Assembly (NCBI RefSeq): GCF_021390595.1
Contig: NZ_JAJEJR010000002.1
Location: 744,001-808,000, forward strand
Reading direction: 5' to 3'
Length of the DNA: 64,000 bases
Origin: Paraburkholderia sp. HP33-1
GTDB taxonomy: Bacteria > Pseudomonadota > Gammaproteobacteria > Burkholderiales > Burkholderiaceae
The position numbers and the translations under genes were made by a program. Of the stretch, positions 36,707 through 45,020 are shown in pieces (position 1 is the first letter of the stretch; each line of letters begins with the position of its first letter). The notes beneath the pieces were generated by a model. The model was given only the letters and a program-made list of their open reading frames with translations. It was not told the DNA's origin and searched no databases.

Positions 36707-37969
36707 TCACCCCGAATTTCGTGCAGACGATGAGCCCGAGACATAGAGCCGGCGGATCAGCGGGCCTAGAGTCGTCGCCTGAATCAGCAGGCTGAACACG
36801 ACGACCAGATAGGTGACGCCGATAAACATTTCGCGTCCAGGAAACTCCGGCAGCGACAGCGCGAGCGCGATCGAGATGCCGCCGCGCAGCCCGCCCCATG
36901 TCAGCACGACAGCCGAATGCGGGTTGAGTCGCCGGAAATTCTGCAACGCGAGCAGCGGAATCGCGACGCTGACGCCGCGTGCGAGCAGCACGACCGGAAT
37001 TGTCGCGAGCCCGAGCCAGACGATCTCGACGCGCAGCGACAGCGCGATGATCTCGAGCCCGATCAGCCCGAACAGCACGAGATTGAGCAGCTCGTCGAGC
37101 AGGTCCCAGAAGTTGAACAGATGCTCACGCGTCTTTTCCGACATCGACGTCGACGCGCCGTGATTGCCGATTACGAGCCCCATGACCACAACTGCGAGCG
37201 GCCCCGACACGTGCAGCGCTTCGACCAGACTATAGCCACCCGTCGCGAGCGCGAGCGTAATCAGGATCTCGACCGGATAGCTGTCGATACCCCGCAGCAG
37301 AAGCGACGCGCCAAAGCCGAGCGCCGCGCCCAGCACGAGCGCGCCGGCGACTTCGCGCAGCAGATCGAACGCGATCGCGCCGGCGGAAAACTCGCTCGCA
37401 CCGGTCGCGAGTCCGACCAGCGTAAGGAACGCGACGACGCCGGTGCCGTCGTTGAACAGCGATTCGCCGGTGATCGTGGTTTCGAGGCTTTCGGGCGCCC
37501 CCGCGCGCTTGAGCACGCTCAGCACCGCGATCGGATCGGTCGGCGAAATCAGCGCGCCGAACACGAGACACCACGGCAGGCTGACCGGATGGCCGAGCCA
37601 TTGTGCCGCGTAGTAAACGCCGAAGCTGACCACCGCGATTGAGATCAACACGCCGATCGTTGCGAGCAACAGCACCGCGCTCCGCTGCGTGCGCATCTTC
37701 GACAGATCGACGTGCAGCGCGCCGGCGAACAGCAGCAGGCTTAGCAGGCCGTGAAACACGACGTCGGCGAAATCGATCTGCACGACGATCTTGCGCGCGG
37801 CGATTGCCATTGCCGGATAGTAGAAGCCGAGCGCTGAAATACCGACGCAAACGACGAGCCCGACCGCGGTGATGCCGAGCGTGTCGGGCAGTTTGATGAA
37901 CCGATAATTGAGGACGCCGAACAGCGCGACGATGGTGAACAGCGCACCGGCAATCTGGAATACGCTCAT
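36707..37969 (-). CDS. Na+/H+ antiporter, CPA1 (NhaP) family
   Basis: A 420-residue inner-membrane antiporter with about 11-12 helices starting MSVFQIAGALFTIVALFGVL. The CPA1 signature GALISPTDPIAVLSVLKRAG and the SLFNDGTGVVAFLTLVGLAT segment (the ND pair) are both intact. The helix pair ending in TWGGLRGGISIALALSLPEF is also standard. CPA1 carriers exchange Na+ (sometimes K+) for H+ and contribute to pH and salt tolerance. The protein has no long C-terminal cytoplasmic tail such as NhaP2 has. It is a single gene. Confidence 0.93.
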   Translation of the reverse strand: MSVFQIAGALFTIVALFGVLNYRFIKLPDTLGITAVGLVVCVGISALGFYYPAMAIAARKIVVQIDFADVVFHGLLSLLLFAGALHVDLSKMRTQRSAVLLLATIGVLISIAVVSFGVYYAAQWLGHPVSLPWCLVFGALISPTDPIAVLSVLKRAGAPESLETTITGESLFNDGTGVVAFLTLVGLATGASEFSAGAIAFDLLREVAGALVLGAALGFGASLLLRGIDSYPVEILITLALATGGYSLVEALHVSGPLAVVVMGLVIGNHGASTSMSEKTREHLFNFWDLLDELLNLVLFGLIGLEIIALSLRVEIVWLGLATIPVVLLARGVSVAIPLLALQNFRRLNPHSAVVLTWGGLRGGISIALALSLPEFPGREMFIGVTYLVVVFSLLIQATTLGPLIRRLYVSGSSSARNSG

Positions 37970-38460
37970 CGTGCACGCTCCGCCGCTTCAGGACGGCTCA
38001 AACGCGCGATCACAGTGACACTGAAATAGCTCGCGCAACAAAGCACAAGAAGAGAAAACAGAAACAACTGCCACGATTGTGACATTGCGCCAGCGGGATA
38101 TTTCACGGCAATTCCTTATTCAGGTTTTTTTAATTTGATAGGCAATCTGCGATCTGTAATGGCACGATCGTCGCAGCGTACTTTTTATCGAACCGTAGCC
38201 CATTTGCTTCGGATGAGGGCTACGAGCGGATGACGGCGAGCCAGGCGGGGGGCGGTTCGCCAGTGGAGCGCCAGGATGGGTAATGACAGCCATCGGACTA
38301 CTGAGGCACTGGGCGAGTTCCAGTCTTTATTTTTGAGGTTGGATTTTTTATTTTTGGGATATCTCGGTTCGCAATCAATGAGACCGAAAATAGCCCCGGA
38401 TATGACAATTTTTGACATCTATTGCGCTTCCTGCTTAATCGTTATAGTCGAGCCTCAATG
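37970..38460. other. Intergenic region between the antiporter gene and the T6SS operon
   Basis: About 490 bases with some AT-rich stretches (near 38100-38140 and 38320-38430) and no recognisable gene. The antiporter promoter should lie near 38000-38150. The T6SS minus operon terminates just to the right. Confidence 0.5.
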
Positions 38461-38494
38461 AAAAAAGCCTCGAACGCGGGGAGCGAACGAGGCT
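38461..38494 (-). terminator. Rho-independent terminator of the tssK-tssE operon
   Basis: On the minus strand AGCCTCG (38488-38494) pairs with CGAGGCT (38466-38472), followed by a T-run (A-tract 38461-38466). It lies about 117 bases after the tssE stop. A second stem next to it (AGACAGA 38498-38504 with TCTGTCT 38512-38518) has no T-run and may be an added 3' stabilising hairpin. Confidence 0.85.
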
Positions 38495-38611
38495 GAAAGA
38501 CAGACTCCCTGTCTGTCTGGGAATGTCGATCGGACCCGTGATCGACTTATTTCACTATAGACAGTATCCCGCGAGCAATTGTGAACAAATGTCGCAACCG
38601 CCTTGCCCAGA

Positions 38612-39037
38612 TCATCCTCGTCCCGATATCCGTCTTTTTAAATGCAGCCGTCCCGGCGGCTCGAAATATGTCCCGAAGCGCACGAGCCCGGCCTTCTTCA
38701 AATGGCAGGTCATTTCGAAGCTGACCAGCACACCGGGGTCGTCGTCCTCAAGGATGTCGATGTCGATCGCTCGAATGCGGGGTTCGTATTTCAGCAGCGT
38801 CGCTTCCATCTGCTGCTTCAGCGCGTGTGCCGACGACGGCAGAGCCTTGTAGATGTTCGTCATGTCCGGCAGGCCATAGTCGGGCAGGTGCTTCAACGCA
38901 CCCGCGCGCGTGTTCAGAATGCGTTGCACGTTCCGCTGCACGCTCAGGCATTCGAGCGTGCGGTCGTCGTACGCGTCGAGCGGCTCGCCGCCAATCTGGC
39001 CGAGCAGCATGTCGTAGAGGGACGGTCCCGCCGGCAT
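38612..39037 (-). CDS. tssE: T6SS baseplate protein TssE (gp25-like)
   Basis: A 141-residue gp25/GpW-fold protein starting MPAGPSLYDMLLGQIGGEPL. It matches TssE in size and in the LECLSVQRNVQRILNTRAGA, LPDYGLPDM and EPRIRAIDIDI blocks; EPR is the conserved gp25 motif. TssE forms the wedge of the T6SS baseplate with TssF, TssG and TssK and starts sheath polymerisation. It is the last gene of the minus operon, 14 bases after clpV, with GGAG just upstream of its ATG. The expected partners tssF and tssG are in the divergent operon. Confidence 0.94.
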   Translation of the reverse strand: MPAGPSLYDMLLGQIGGEPLDAYDDRTLECLSVQRNVQRILNTRAGALKHLPDYGLPDMTNIYKALPSSAHALKQQMEATLLKYEPRIRAIDIDILEDDDPGVLVSFEMTCHLKKAGLVRFGTYFEPPGRLHLKRRISGRG

Positions 39038-39051
39038 CGCATGGTGCTCCG

Positions 39052-41763
39052 TCAGGCGATCGCCGTGTGTTCAGCAACGGCTTCCTCGCGATCGACGAAA
39101 TCGATCGTCAGATTGCCTTCGGGCGAACTGGTCAGCAGGATCTTCGCGGGCGCGATTGCGCTCGCCATGCGCGCGAGCAGTTCGCGCGACACCGTCGGCA
39201 GAATGCGCTGATTCAGGAATGCATCGACATTGCGGGCGCCCGATTCGCGCGCGAGACACAGCTCGGCCATCACATCGATCAGCGATTCGTCGCAGCTCAG
39301 TTCGACGTTGTGCTGGCGGCGCAGACGCTGCGCGACTTTCGCAAGCTTCAGGCGCACGATAGAGGCGAGCGCGCTCGTATCGAGCGGCCGGTACACGAGC
39401 GTCTGGAAGCGCGCGAGCAGCGCGGGCTGGAAGTGCGCGACGAGCTGTGGATGAATCGCGTCGAGTAGTTCGCTATGCGGGATCGCGGGATTGTCCGCGG
39501 TCGTTTCGTCAATCAGCGCGCTGCCGAGATTGGACGTCATCAGGATCACGCAGTTGCGAAAGTCGATCTCGCGCCCCTCACCGTCGCGCATCATGCCGCG
39601 ATCGAACACCTGGTAGAACATGTCGAGCACATCGCGATGCGCTTTTTCTATTTCGTCGAGCAGCACCACGCTATACGGACGCTGCCGCACCGCCTCGGTC
39701 AGAATACCGCCGCGTCCATAGCCGACGTAGCCGGGCGGTGAGCCCTTCAACTGCGAGACCGTGTGCGATTCCTGGTACTCCGACATGTTGATCGTAGTGA
39801 GCGCGGCCTCGCCTCCGAACAGCAGGTCGGCGAGCGCGAGCGCAGTTTCGGTTTTGCCGACGCCGGATGGCCCCGCGAGCAAAAACACGCCGAGCGGCGC
39901 ATGTTCATTCTTGAGCCCAGCTTTGGCGATGCGCAGGCTTTCGCATAGCGCGGCGAGCGCATCGTCCTGCGCGACGACGCGCGCCGCGAGCTGCGTTTCC
40001 AGCGTCAACAGTCTCCGCAGTTCGTCTTCGACGAGGCTGCCGACCGGCACGCCGGTCCATTCGGCAACGACGCGCGCGATCGCCTGGGCGTCGACGTCGG
40101 CGAAGACTAGTGGGGCTTTGCCTTGCGCTGTCGAGAGCGCGTGACGTGCATGCGCAAACGTGGCGGCGTCGCGCGACGCGGAGTCGCTGTCCCGTTGCCG
40201 GTGCAGCGTTTGGACGAGTTCGAGTTCCCGGTCGTAGCGTGTCTGCAGCTCCGCGAGTTCGGTCTGCGCCTTCGCGAGCGCGATGTCCAGCACATCGCGG
40301 CGTGCTTCGACTTTGTCGATGCCGGCGCGTTGGTCGTCTTCGAGCGTCGCGTGTTCGAGCTCCAGCGCCGCGACCGCGGCGTGCGCGCGTTGCAGTTCGG
40401 CCGGGGGAGTTTCGAGCCCCATGCGCACGCGAGCGGCGGCGGTGTCGATCAGATCGACGGCCTTGTCCGGCAACTGGCGCGCCGGAATGTAGCGACGCGA
40501 CAGCTTGACCGCGGCGACTAGCGCTTCGTCGCGAATGTGCACGTGATGGTATTGGGCGTAGCGGCTCTTCAGGCCGCGCAGCATCAAAACGGCCGCCTCG
40601 TCGTCGGGCTCGTCGACCTTGATCATCTGGAAGCGGCGTTCCAGCGCGGCGTCGCGCTCGAAAAATTCCTTGTATTCGGACCACGTGGTCGCCGCGATCG
40701 TGCGCAATTCGCCGCGAGCGAGCGCGGGCTTGAGCAGGTTCGCGGCGTCCGCACCGCCCGCCGCGTTGCCGGCGCCGATCAGCGTGTGCGCTTCGTCGAT
40801 GAAGAGCAGGATCGGCAGCGCAGACGCCTGCACCTCGTCGATCACGTTCTTCAGGCGTTGCTCGAATTCGCCTTTCACGCCCGCGCCCGCTTGCAGCAGG
40901 CCGAGATCGAGCGTGAGAACGCACGCGTCGCGAATCACGTTCGGCACGCTGCCTTCGGCGACGCGCAACGCGAGCCCTTCGACGAGCGCGGTCTTGCCGA
41001 CACCCGGTTCGCCAACGAGGATCGGATTGTTCTTGCGGCGGCGCGCGAGCACATCGACCATCTGCTGGATCTCGCGATCGCGCCCGAACACCGGATCGAT
41101 TTCGCCGCGACGCGCCTTGTTGGTCAGGTTGATCGCGAAGCGGGCGAGGGCGTCGGCGCTTGCGGGTGTAGCTTGCCTGGTCGGGGAAACGCCGTTCGCC
41201 GCCGGGGCGCTCGCGGTACGTTGCGGCGTGTCGGACTCCTGTTCGTCGCCTTCGCTGTCACTTTCACTTTCGCACGACCGATGCGCAATTCGCGGCAGCA
41301 GCCGCTCGATCTGCGCGCTGCTGATGGAAAACAGCGGCCACGCGTTATGCGCCCGCAGCACATACGGCGTGTCGGCGATCGCTTGCAGCAGATTGCCCGA
41401 GCGGATTTGCGCATCGTCATCCTCTGATGAGGCGTGACGCCATGCATCCCCAAGCAAAGCCGCGAGTTGCGGCGACAGGGCCGGCTTGCCCCGCAGGTTG
41501 CGAGGCAGATGATCGATCGCGCCGAGCAACGCATCCCAGAGCGTGTCGATATCGATTGTGTAATGGCGAAGGATGGCGGGGATGTCGCCGTCGCCGGCTT
41601 CGATCAGCTTCAGCAACCAGTGCTCGACCGTGATCTCGTCAGCCAGCCGCGTCTGGCAGAGACTCGCGGCCGCTTCGAGTGCCTGCGCGCAGTGGGGGTT
41701 GAGTCGTCGCAGCAGGTGAGTGGTGTCCCAAAGAACATTCCTTCGGTCGTCGCGCAGGGTCAT
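39052..41763 (-). CDS. clpV: T6SS sheath-disassembly ATPase ClpV (TssH)
   Basis: A 903-residue AAA+ ATPase of the ClpB/ClpV type. An N-terminal Clp repeat domain (LNPHCAQALEAAASLCQTRL) binds the sheath. A linker rich in Asp, Ser and Thr follows. The first AAA domain has NNPILVGEPGVGKTALVEGL and LFIDEAHTLIGAG, and a coiled-coil middle domain separates it from the second AAA domain, LLAGPSGVGKTETALALADL with VVLLDEIEKAH. ClpV disassembles contracted TssB-TssC sheaths. I use ATG 41761-41763; its ribosome-binding site is weak, and an upstream TTG at 41814 is in frame. It lies 145 bases after hcp, across a hairpin-rich gap. Confidence 0.95.
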   Translation of the reverse strand: MTLRDDRRNVLWDTTHLLRRLNPHCAQALEAAASLCQTRLADEITVEHWLLKLIEAGDGDIPAILRHYTIDIDTLWDALLGAIDHLPRNLRGKPALSPQLAALLGDAWRHASSEDDDAQIRSGNLLQAIADTPYVLRAHNAWPLFSISSAQIERLLPRIAHRSCESESDSEGDEQESDTPQRTASAPAANGVSPTRQATPASADALARFAINLTNKARRGEIDPVFGRDREIQQMVDVLARRRKNNPILVGEPGVGKTALVEGLALRVAEGSVPNVIRDACVLTLDLGLLQAGAGVKGEFEQRLKNVIDEVQASALPILLFIDEAHTLIGAGNAAGGADAANLLKPALARGELRTIAATTWSEYKEFFERDAALERRFQMIKVDEPDDEAAVLMLRGLKSRYAQYHHVHIRDEALVAAVKLSRRYIPARQLPDKAVDLIDTAAARVRMGLETPPAELQRAHAAVAALELEHATLEDDQRAGIDKVEARRDVLDIALAKAQTELAELQTRYDRELELVQTLHRQRDSDSASRDAATFAHARHALSTAQGKAPLVFADVDAQAIARVVAEWTGVPVGSLVEDELRRLLTLETQLAARVVAQDDALAALCESLRIAKAGLKNEHAPLGVFLLAGPSGVGKTETALALADLLFGGEAALTTINMSEYQESHTVSQLKGSPPGYVGYGRGGILTEAVRQRPYSVVLLDEIEKAHRDVLDMFYQVFDRGMMRDGEGREIDFRNCVILMTSNLGSALIDETTADNPAIPHSELLDAIHPQLVAHFQPALLARFQTLVYRPLDTSALASIVRLKLAKVAQRLRRQHNVELSCDESLIDVMAELCLARESGARNVDAFLNQRILPTVSRELLARMASAIAPAKILLTSSPEGNLTIDFVDREEAVAEHTAIA

Positions 41764-41790
41764 GTCGGCAGTCCGGTCACGGATGGAGGC

Positions 41791-41811
41791 GCGAGTGCGC
41801 TGTGCACTCGC
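41791..41811 (-). repeat. Inverted repeat 3 in the hcp-clpV gap
   Basis: GCGAGTGC (41791-41798) and GCACTCGC (41804-41811) form an 8-bp stem with loop GCTGT, 27 bases before the clpV start. In the mRNA this stem may influence clpV translation. Confidence 0.7.
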
Positions 41812-41823
41812 CAATCAGAAAGG

Positions 41824-41846
41824 ACCAGTCCGCCATGCGGACTGGT
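41824..41846 (-). repeat. Inverted repeat 2 in the hcp-clpV gap
   Basis: ACCAGTCCGC (41824-41833) and GCGGACTGGT (41837-41846) are a perfect 10-bp stem with a 3-base loop. On the minus strand it is followed by CCTTTCT, a weak T-tract, so partial termination after hcp is possible. Confidence 0.75.
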
Positions 41847-41871
41847 AAACACGCGTCTATACGTCTCACGA

Positions 41872-41890
41872 GACCGGCGGCGCGCCGGTC
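41872..41890 (-). repeat. Inverted repeat 1 directly after hcp
   Basis: GACCGGC (41872-41878) and GCCGGTC (41884-41890) form a 7-bp GC stem, 18 bases downstream of the hcp stop. It may protect the hcp part of the mRNA from 3' exonucleases. Confidence 0.65.
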
Positions 41891-41908
41891 CCGCTTACCA
41901 CGCGGAAA

Positions 41909-42394
41909 TCAGGAACGCTCGTTCCAGGTGTCCTTGTGGATGATGTTGCCGTCCTTGTACGACCATGTGACCGTTTCGTAGCGCAGTTCGACTTCTTCGA
42001 TGTGGTTGTGCTTCTCGTAGTCGGGGTTCTTGATGTCGAACATCTTCGGTTTGACCGCGACGATCTTCACGTTGTCCAGCTTCGTGTTGAAGTACTCCTT
42101 TTCCTTGCCGGCGTCGTCGATCTTGTACCACTTGATCTCGACCGACTTCAGCGTCTGACCGCTCGTCACCGCTTTGTACAGATAGGGCGTCGACGCGTCG
42201 GTTTCCTTCGTCAGCGTGATCGGCTTGTGCACGCGCGTGCCGGTGAGCTTGCCGGTGTTGCCGTCGGTCGGGATGTGCACGCCGTGATCGAACGCGACGA
42301 GCTCGACGCTGCCTTCACGGCCTTGCACCGTCACCGAACCCTTGATGTCGGCGCCGCCATCGTCCTTGAGCCACATGTAGGCCGGAATTGCCAT
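41909..42394 (-). CDS. hcp: T6SS tube protein Hcp (TssD)
   Basis: A 161-residue Hcp protein starting MAIPAYMWLKDDGGADIKGS. The family pattern is clear: VELVAFDHGVHIPTDGNTGK, RVHKPITLTKETDASTPYLY, and the end VELRYETVTWSYKDGNIIHK. Hcp hexamers stack as the inner tube fired by the T6SS. AGGGAG lies upstream of the ATG. It is the fourth gene of the operon, after ompA (152-base gap), and is separated from clpV by three hairpins, which suggests hcp is expressed at a higher level than its neighbours. No effector domain is fused to it. Confidence 0.97.
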   Translation of the reverse strand: MAIPAYMWLKDDGGADIKGSVTVQGREGSVELVAFDHGVHIPTDGNTGKLTGTRVHKPITLTKETDASTPYLYKAVTSGQTLKSVEIKWYKIDDAGKEKEYFNTKLDNVKIVAVKPKMFDIKNPDYEKHNHIEEVELRYETVTWSYKDGNIIHKDTWNERS

Positions 42395-42546
42395 ACTTTC
42401 TACTCCCTAATGTTTCTACTGCTACGACAACCGCCCGGAGCAGCCCCCCGAGCTTCTGGATCCCGAAGCGCGATGCTTCGGGGGCTAATGATTGTGTTTT
42501 GCGCCTTTGGGTGCGGCATGCGAAGCGTGACGCTGACGAGATTTCT

Positions 42547-44292
42547 TTACTGGGTTACCGGCGCGTCCGGCACGAGCGTGATTTCCACGCGCCGGTTCTT
42601 TGTGCGTCCGTCATCCGTATCGTTGCTCGCGATCGGCCGTGTTTCGCCATAGCCCTGAATGGCAAACTGCGTCGCTGCGATTCCCGACGCGTCGATCAGC
42701 CAGCCGCGCACGGCTTCCGCTCGAGCCGTGGACAACTTCAGATTGCTCTGCGGATTGCCGACGTTGTCGGTGTGCCCTGCAACCAGAATCCGTTTGTCGG
42801 GATGCGCCTTGATCATTTCGAGCGCCCCGATCATCGCGCGCGTCGAGTCGGGCTTCAGTTGCGCGCGCCCACTATCGAATAGCGACATGCTGTCAAGCGT
42901 GACGACCGCCGGTGGCGGAGGAGGTGGCACGTACGACGCGATCGCGGTGTCGAGCGCCGGCAGCAGCTGCGCGCCGCGATACATGCCGAACGATAGTCGC
43001 AGTGGCACGCCTATGCGTGTGTAACGGTCGAGCTGATCACGATCGGCGACGAGCGCGCGCAGCGCGTCGCGTTTCGCGTTGTCGTGCGCGACCGGCATCA
43101 TCGAATAGCGGCCGAGGTCGGCGCCGATGCGATCCAGCAGCGCTTCGTTGTTTTGCGCGGTGGACCAGAACACGGCGGCGGCCGTGCAGGCTAACAGCGC
43201 AAGCGCATGCGCGCAGGCCGCGCGGCGCGGCGACATCCAGTAACGCCGCGGTGTCGCTTCGATCAGCGCTTGCGGCAACGGCCACGGCAGAGGCGACGCG
43301 CTGACGGCGGCGCGGGTCACGCAGGTTTGCATCTGCACGTCGCGGTCCCACGGATTGGCGGACCCACTAGCCAGACCGCAATCGATCCACCCCGCGCCGA
43401 ACAATGCCCACGGCGTGGCGGGGTGCTGGCGGTCAGTCAAGGTGCCGATCACGACGCGGTGCGTCCAGCCGACGAGCGACGCAAGCGCTGCCGCGCGTGC
43501 CGCGCTGGTGGTATCCGCTGAGTTGGCGGCCTTGCCGGTCGCGCGCTGAACCTCGGCTTCGGCCGCCTGGATCACGGGTTCGAACCGCTCGGCATCGACG
43601 ATGCGCGTCGCCGACGACACCCCGTACCAGGCCGGCACCGACAGACTGGGCGGGCTCGTGGTCAAGCGCTCATAGACCGCGACGTAGCCGGGCAGCCGCG
43701 TGCCGAGCGTGCGAGCCGCATCGGCGACGCAGTGGCGCACGACGCGCAGCTTCTGCGCGAGCATGTCCGCACCGTCATGCAGCGCGGGCGCGACCGACAA
43801 CACGACGCCATCGGGCGCCCGCCCGTCGCGCCACTGCCTGAGCGCGACCGCGAGACGCGGCAACTCCTGCGGACGGTCGGCGCGCAACCAGATCGCGCCG
43901 TCGCCGACGTGTGCGAAGCGTTCCTCATCGTTGCGATCGAACAGAGCCGGTAACCCATCGCCGATGACGAGCATGAGCGGCATGCGCGTGCGCAGCCCCG
44001 CCGGAATTCCGACGGTCGCGGCACCCAGCGCGGCCAACACCTGCGCGCTTTGTTCTCGCGCGCGGGACAGCCAGACTGTGCGCCATACGACAAGCCCGCT
44101 CACGAGCAAGGCGACGAGCGCCGTCAGTGCCCATCCAGCGTCGTGTCCGGCCGGCAGCACGAACCAGATCACCGCGAGCGCCAGTACGGCCCCGAACACG
44201 AGCATCGCGCGCAATGGATAACCGAGTCCTTCGTACGAGCGGTCGGGCGCGTGCGTTGGGGGCGCGCTCAGGACGGGCAGGTCTGATTTCAA
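42547..44292 (-). CDS. T6SS-associated OmpA-domain membrane protein (TagL-like)
   Basis: A 581-residue envelope protein. N-terminal helices (RAMLVFGAVLALAVIWFVLP and a second) and another helix near residue 370 span the inner membrane. The C-terminal 120 residues form an OmpA peptidoglycan-binding domain: SLFDSGRAQLKPDS, HTDNVGNPQSNLKLSTARAE, and RRVEITLV. The middle part (GVVLSVAPALHDGADML and nearby) resembles the IcmF/TssM N-terminal module but lacks a Walker A motif. In many T6SS such an OmpA domain is fused to TssL to anchor the membrane complex; here it is a separate gene. The start is probably TTG 44290-44292, two bases after the tssL stop. Confidence 0.87.
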   Translation of the reverse strand: MKSDLPVLSAPPTHAPDRSYEGLGYPLRAMLVFGAVLALAVIWFVLPAGHDAGWALTALVALLVSGLVVWRTVWLSRAREQSAQVLAALGAATVGIPAGLRTRMPLMLVIGDGLPALFDRNDEERFAHVGDGAIWLRADRPQELPRLAVALRQWRDGRAPDGVVLSVAPALHDGADMLAQKLRVVRHCVADAARTLGTRLPGYVAVYERLTTSPPSLSVPAWYGVSSATRIVDAERFEPVIQAAEAEVQRATGKAANSADTTSAARAAALASLVGWTHRVVIGTLTDRQHPATPWALFGAGWIDCGLASGSANPWDRDVQMQTCVTRAAVSASPLPWPLPQALIEATPRRYWMSPRRAACAHALALLACTAAAVFWSTAQNNEALLDRIGADLGRYSMMPVAHDNAKRDALRALVADRDQLDRYTRIGVPLRLSFGMYRGAQLLPALDTAIASYVPPPPPPAVVTLDSMSLFDSGRAQLKPDSTRAMIGALEMIKAHPDKRILVAGHTDNVGNPQSNLKLSTARAEAVRGWLIDASGIAATQFAIQGYGETRPIASNDTDDGRTKNRRVEITLVPDAPVTQ

Positions 44293-44294
44293 GG

Positions 44295-45020
44295 CTAGGT
44301 GACCTTCGTGTGCACGAGCTGTGCGAGCTGGGCGTCGAGCGCGGTCGACCAGACCAGCCAGACGATCGCGGCGACCACGCACGCGAGCCCCGCGATCGCC
44401 CACGGCGAGAGCCGGTAGAACCAGTCAGACAGACGGCGGCCGGGGCGATCGGCGATGAAGGTGCGTGCCGCCGCCGGGCGAAGTTTTTCCAGCTGCGCAT
44501 GCAACGAGGTCGTCAATGCCGAGCGCTTCGCTTCGCCGTCACGCGCATAGCGGCCGATGAAGCCGAGGCTGAGAATCGCCGCGTAGCATTCGAGCAGGTC
44601 GACGTGCGGCGACGCTTCGCGCATGCGTGCTTCGAGCCGTTCGAACACGCGCTCACCCGCTTCGTGCAGACTGAACAGCTCGACTTGCAGCGGTTTCAGT
44701 TCCCACCCTGCGCGGCTTTCGGCCGGCAGATAACGCAGCGCGATTTCATCGAGCAGCCCGCATTGCGCGATGAGCGCGTCGCGCCGCACGTCGTCGGGAT
44801 AGCCGCGCCGCTGGAGTGCGTTGGAGAAGTTAGCGATGAGTAGCCCGCAACGATTGCGGAATTCGGTTGCGTTTTCCGTGTGGCCGCCTGGCGTGAGCGT
44901 CGTGACGAGCAGCGCGGTATCGCGCAGCAGATCACGAATGCCCGCGCGCGACGCGCGGCTCGCGCCGGGTGCCCCGTCGAGCAGCGCCGCTTCGTTGTGG
45001 CTTCGAGTCAGGGCGTTCAT
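44295..45020 (-). CDS. tssL: T6SS membrane-complex protein TssL (DotU/IcmH)
   Basis: A 241-residue DotU-type protein starting MNALTRSHNEAALLDGAPGA. The cytoplasmic domain has RNRCGLLIANFSNALQRRG, QCGLLDEIALRYLP, and the WELKPLQVELFSLHEAGERV block with LLECYAAILSLGFIGRY. One C-terminal transmembrane helix follows (SPWAIAGLACVVAAIVWLVW). It ends shortly after that helix, so the peptidoglycan-binding domain seen in extended TssL proteins is absent and is supplied by the next gene. It overlaps the tssK stop by four bases (ATGA 45017-45020). Confidence 0.94.
   Translation of the reverse strand: MNALTRSHNEAALLDGAPGASRASRAGIRDLLRDTALLVTTLTPGGHTENATEFRNRCGLLIANFSNALQRRGYPDDVRRDALIAQCGLLDEIALRYLPAESRAGWELKPLQVELFSLHEAGERVFERLEARMREASPHVDLLECYAAILSLGFIGRYARDGEAKRSALTTSLHAQLEKLRPAAARTFIADRPGRRLSDWFYRLSPWAIAGLACVVAAIVWLVWSTALDAQLAQLVHTKVT

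Noticed and set aside
38185..38418. Minus-strand open frame of 77 codons downstream of the T6SS terminator
   Set aside because: No ribosome-binding site, mixed composition, lies past a strong terminator and shows no motif.
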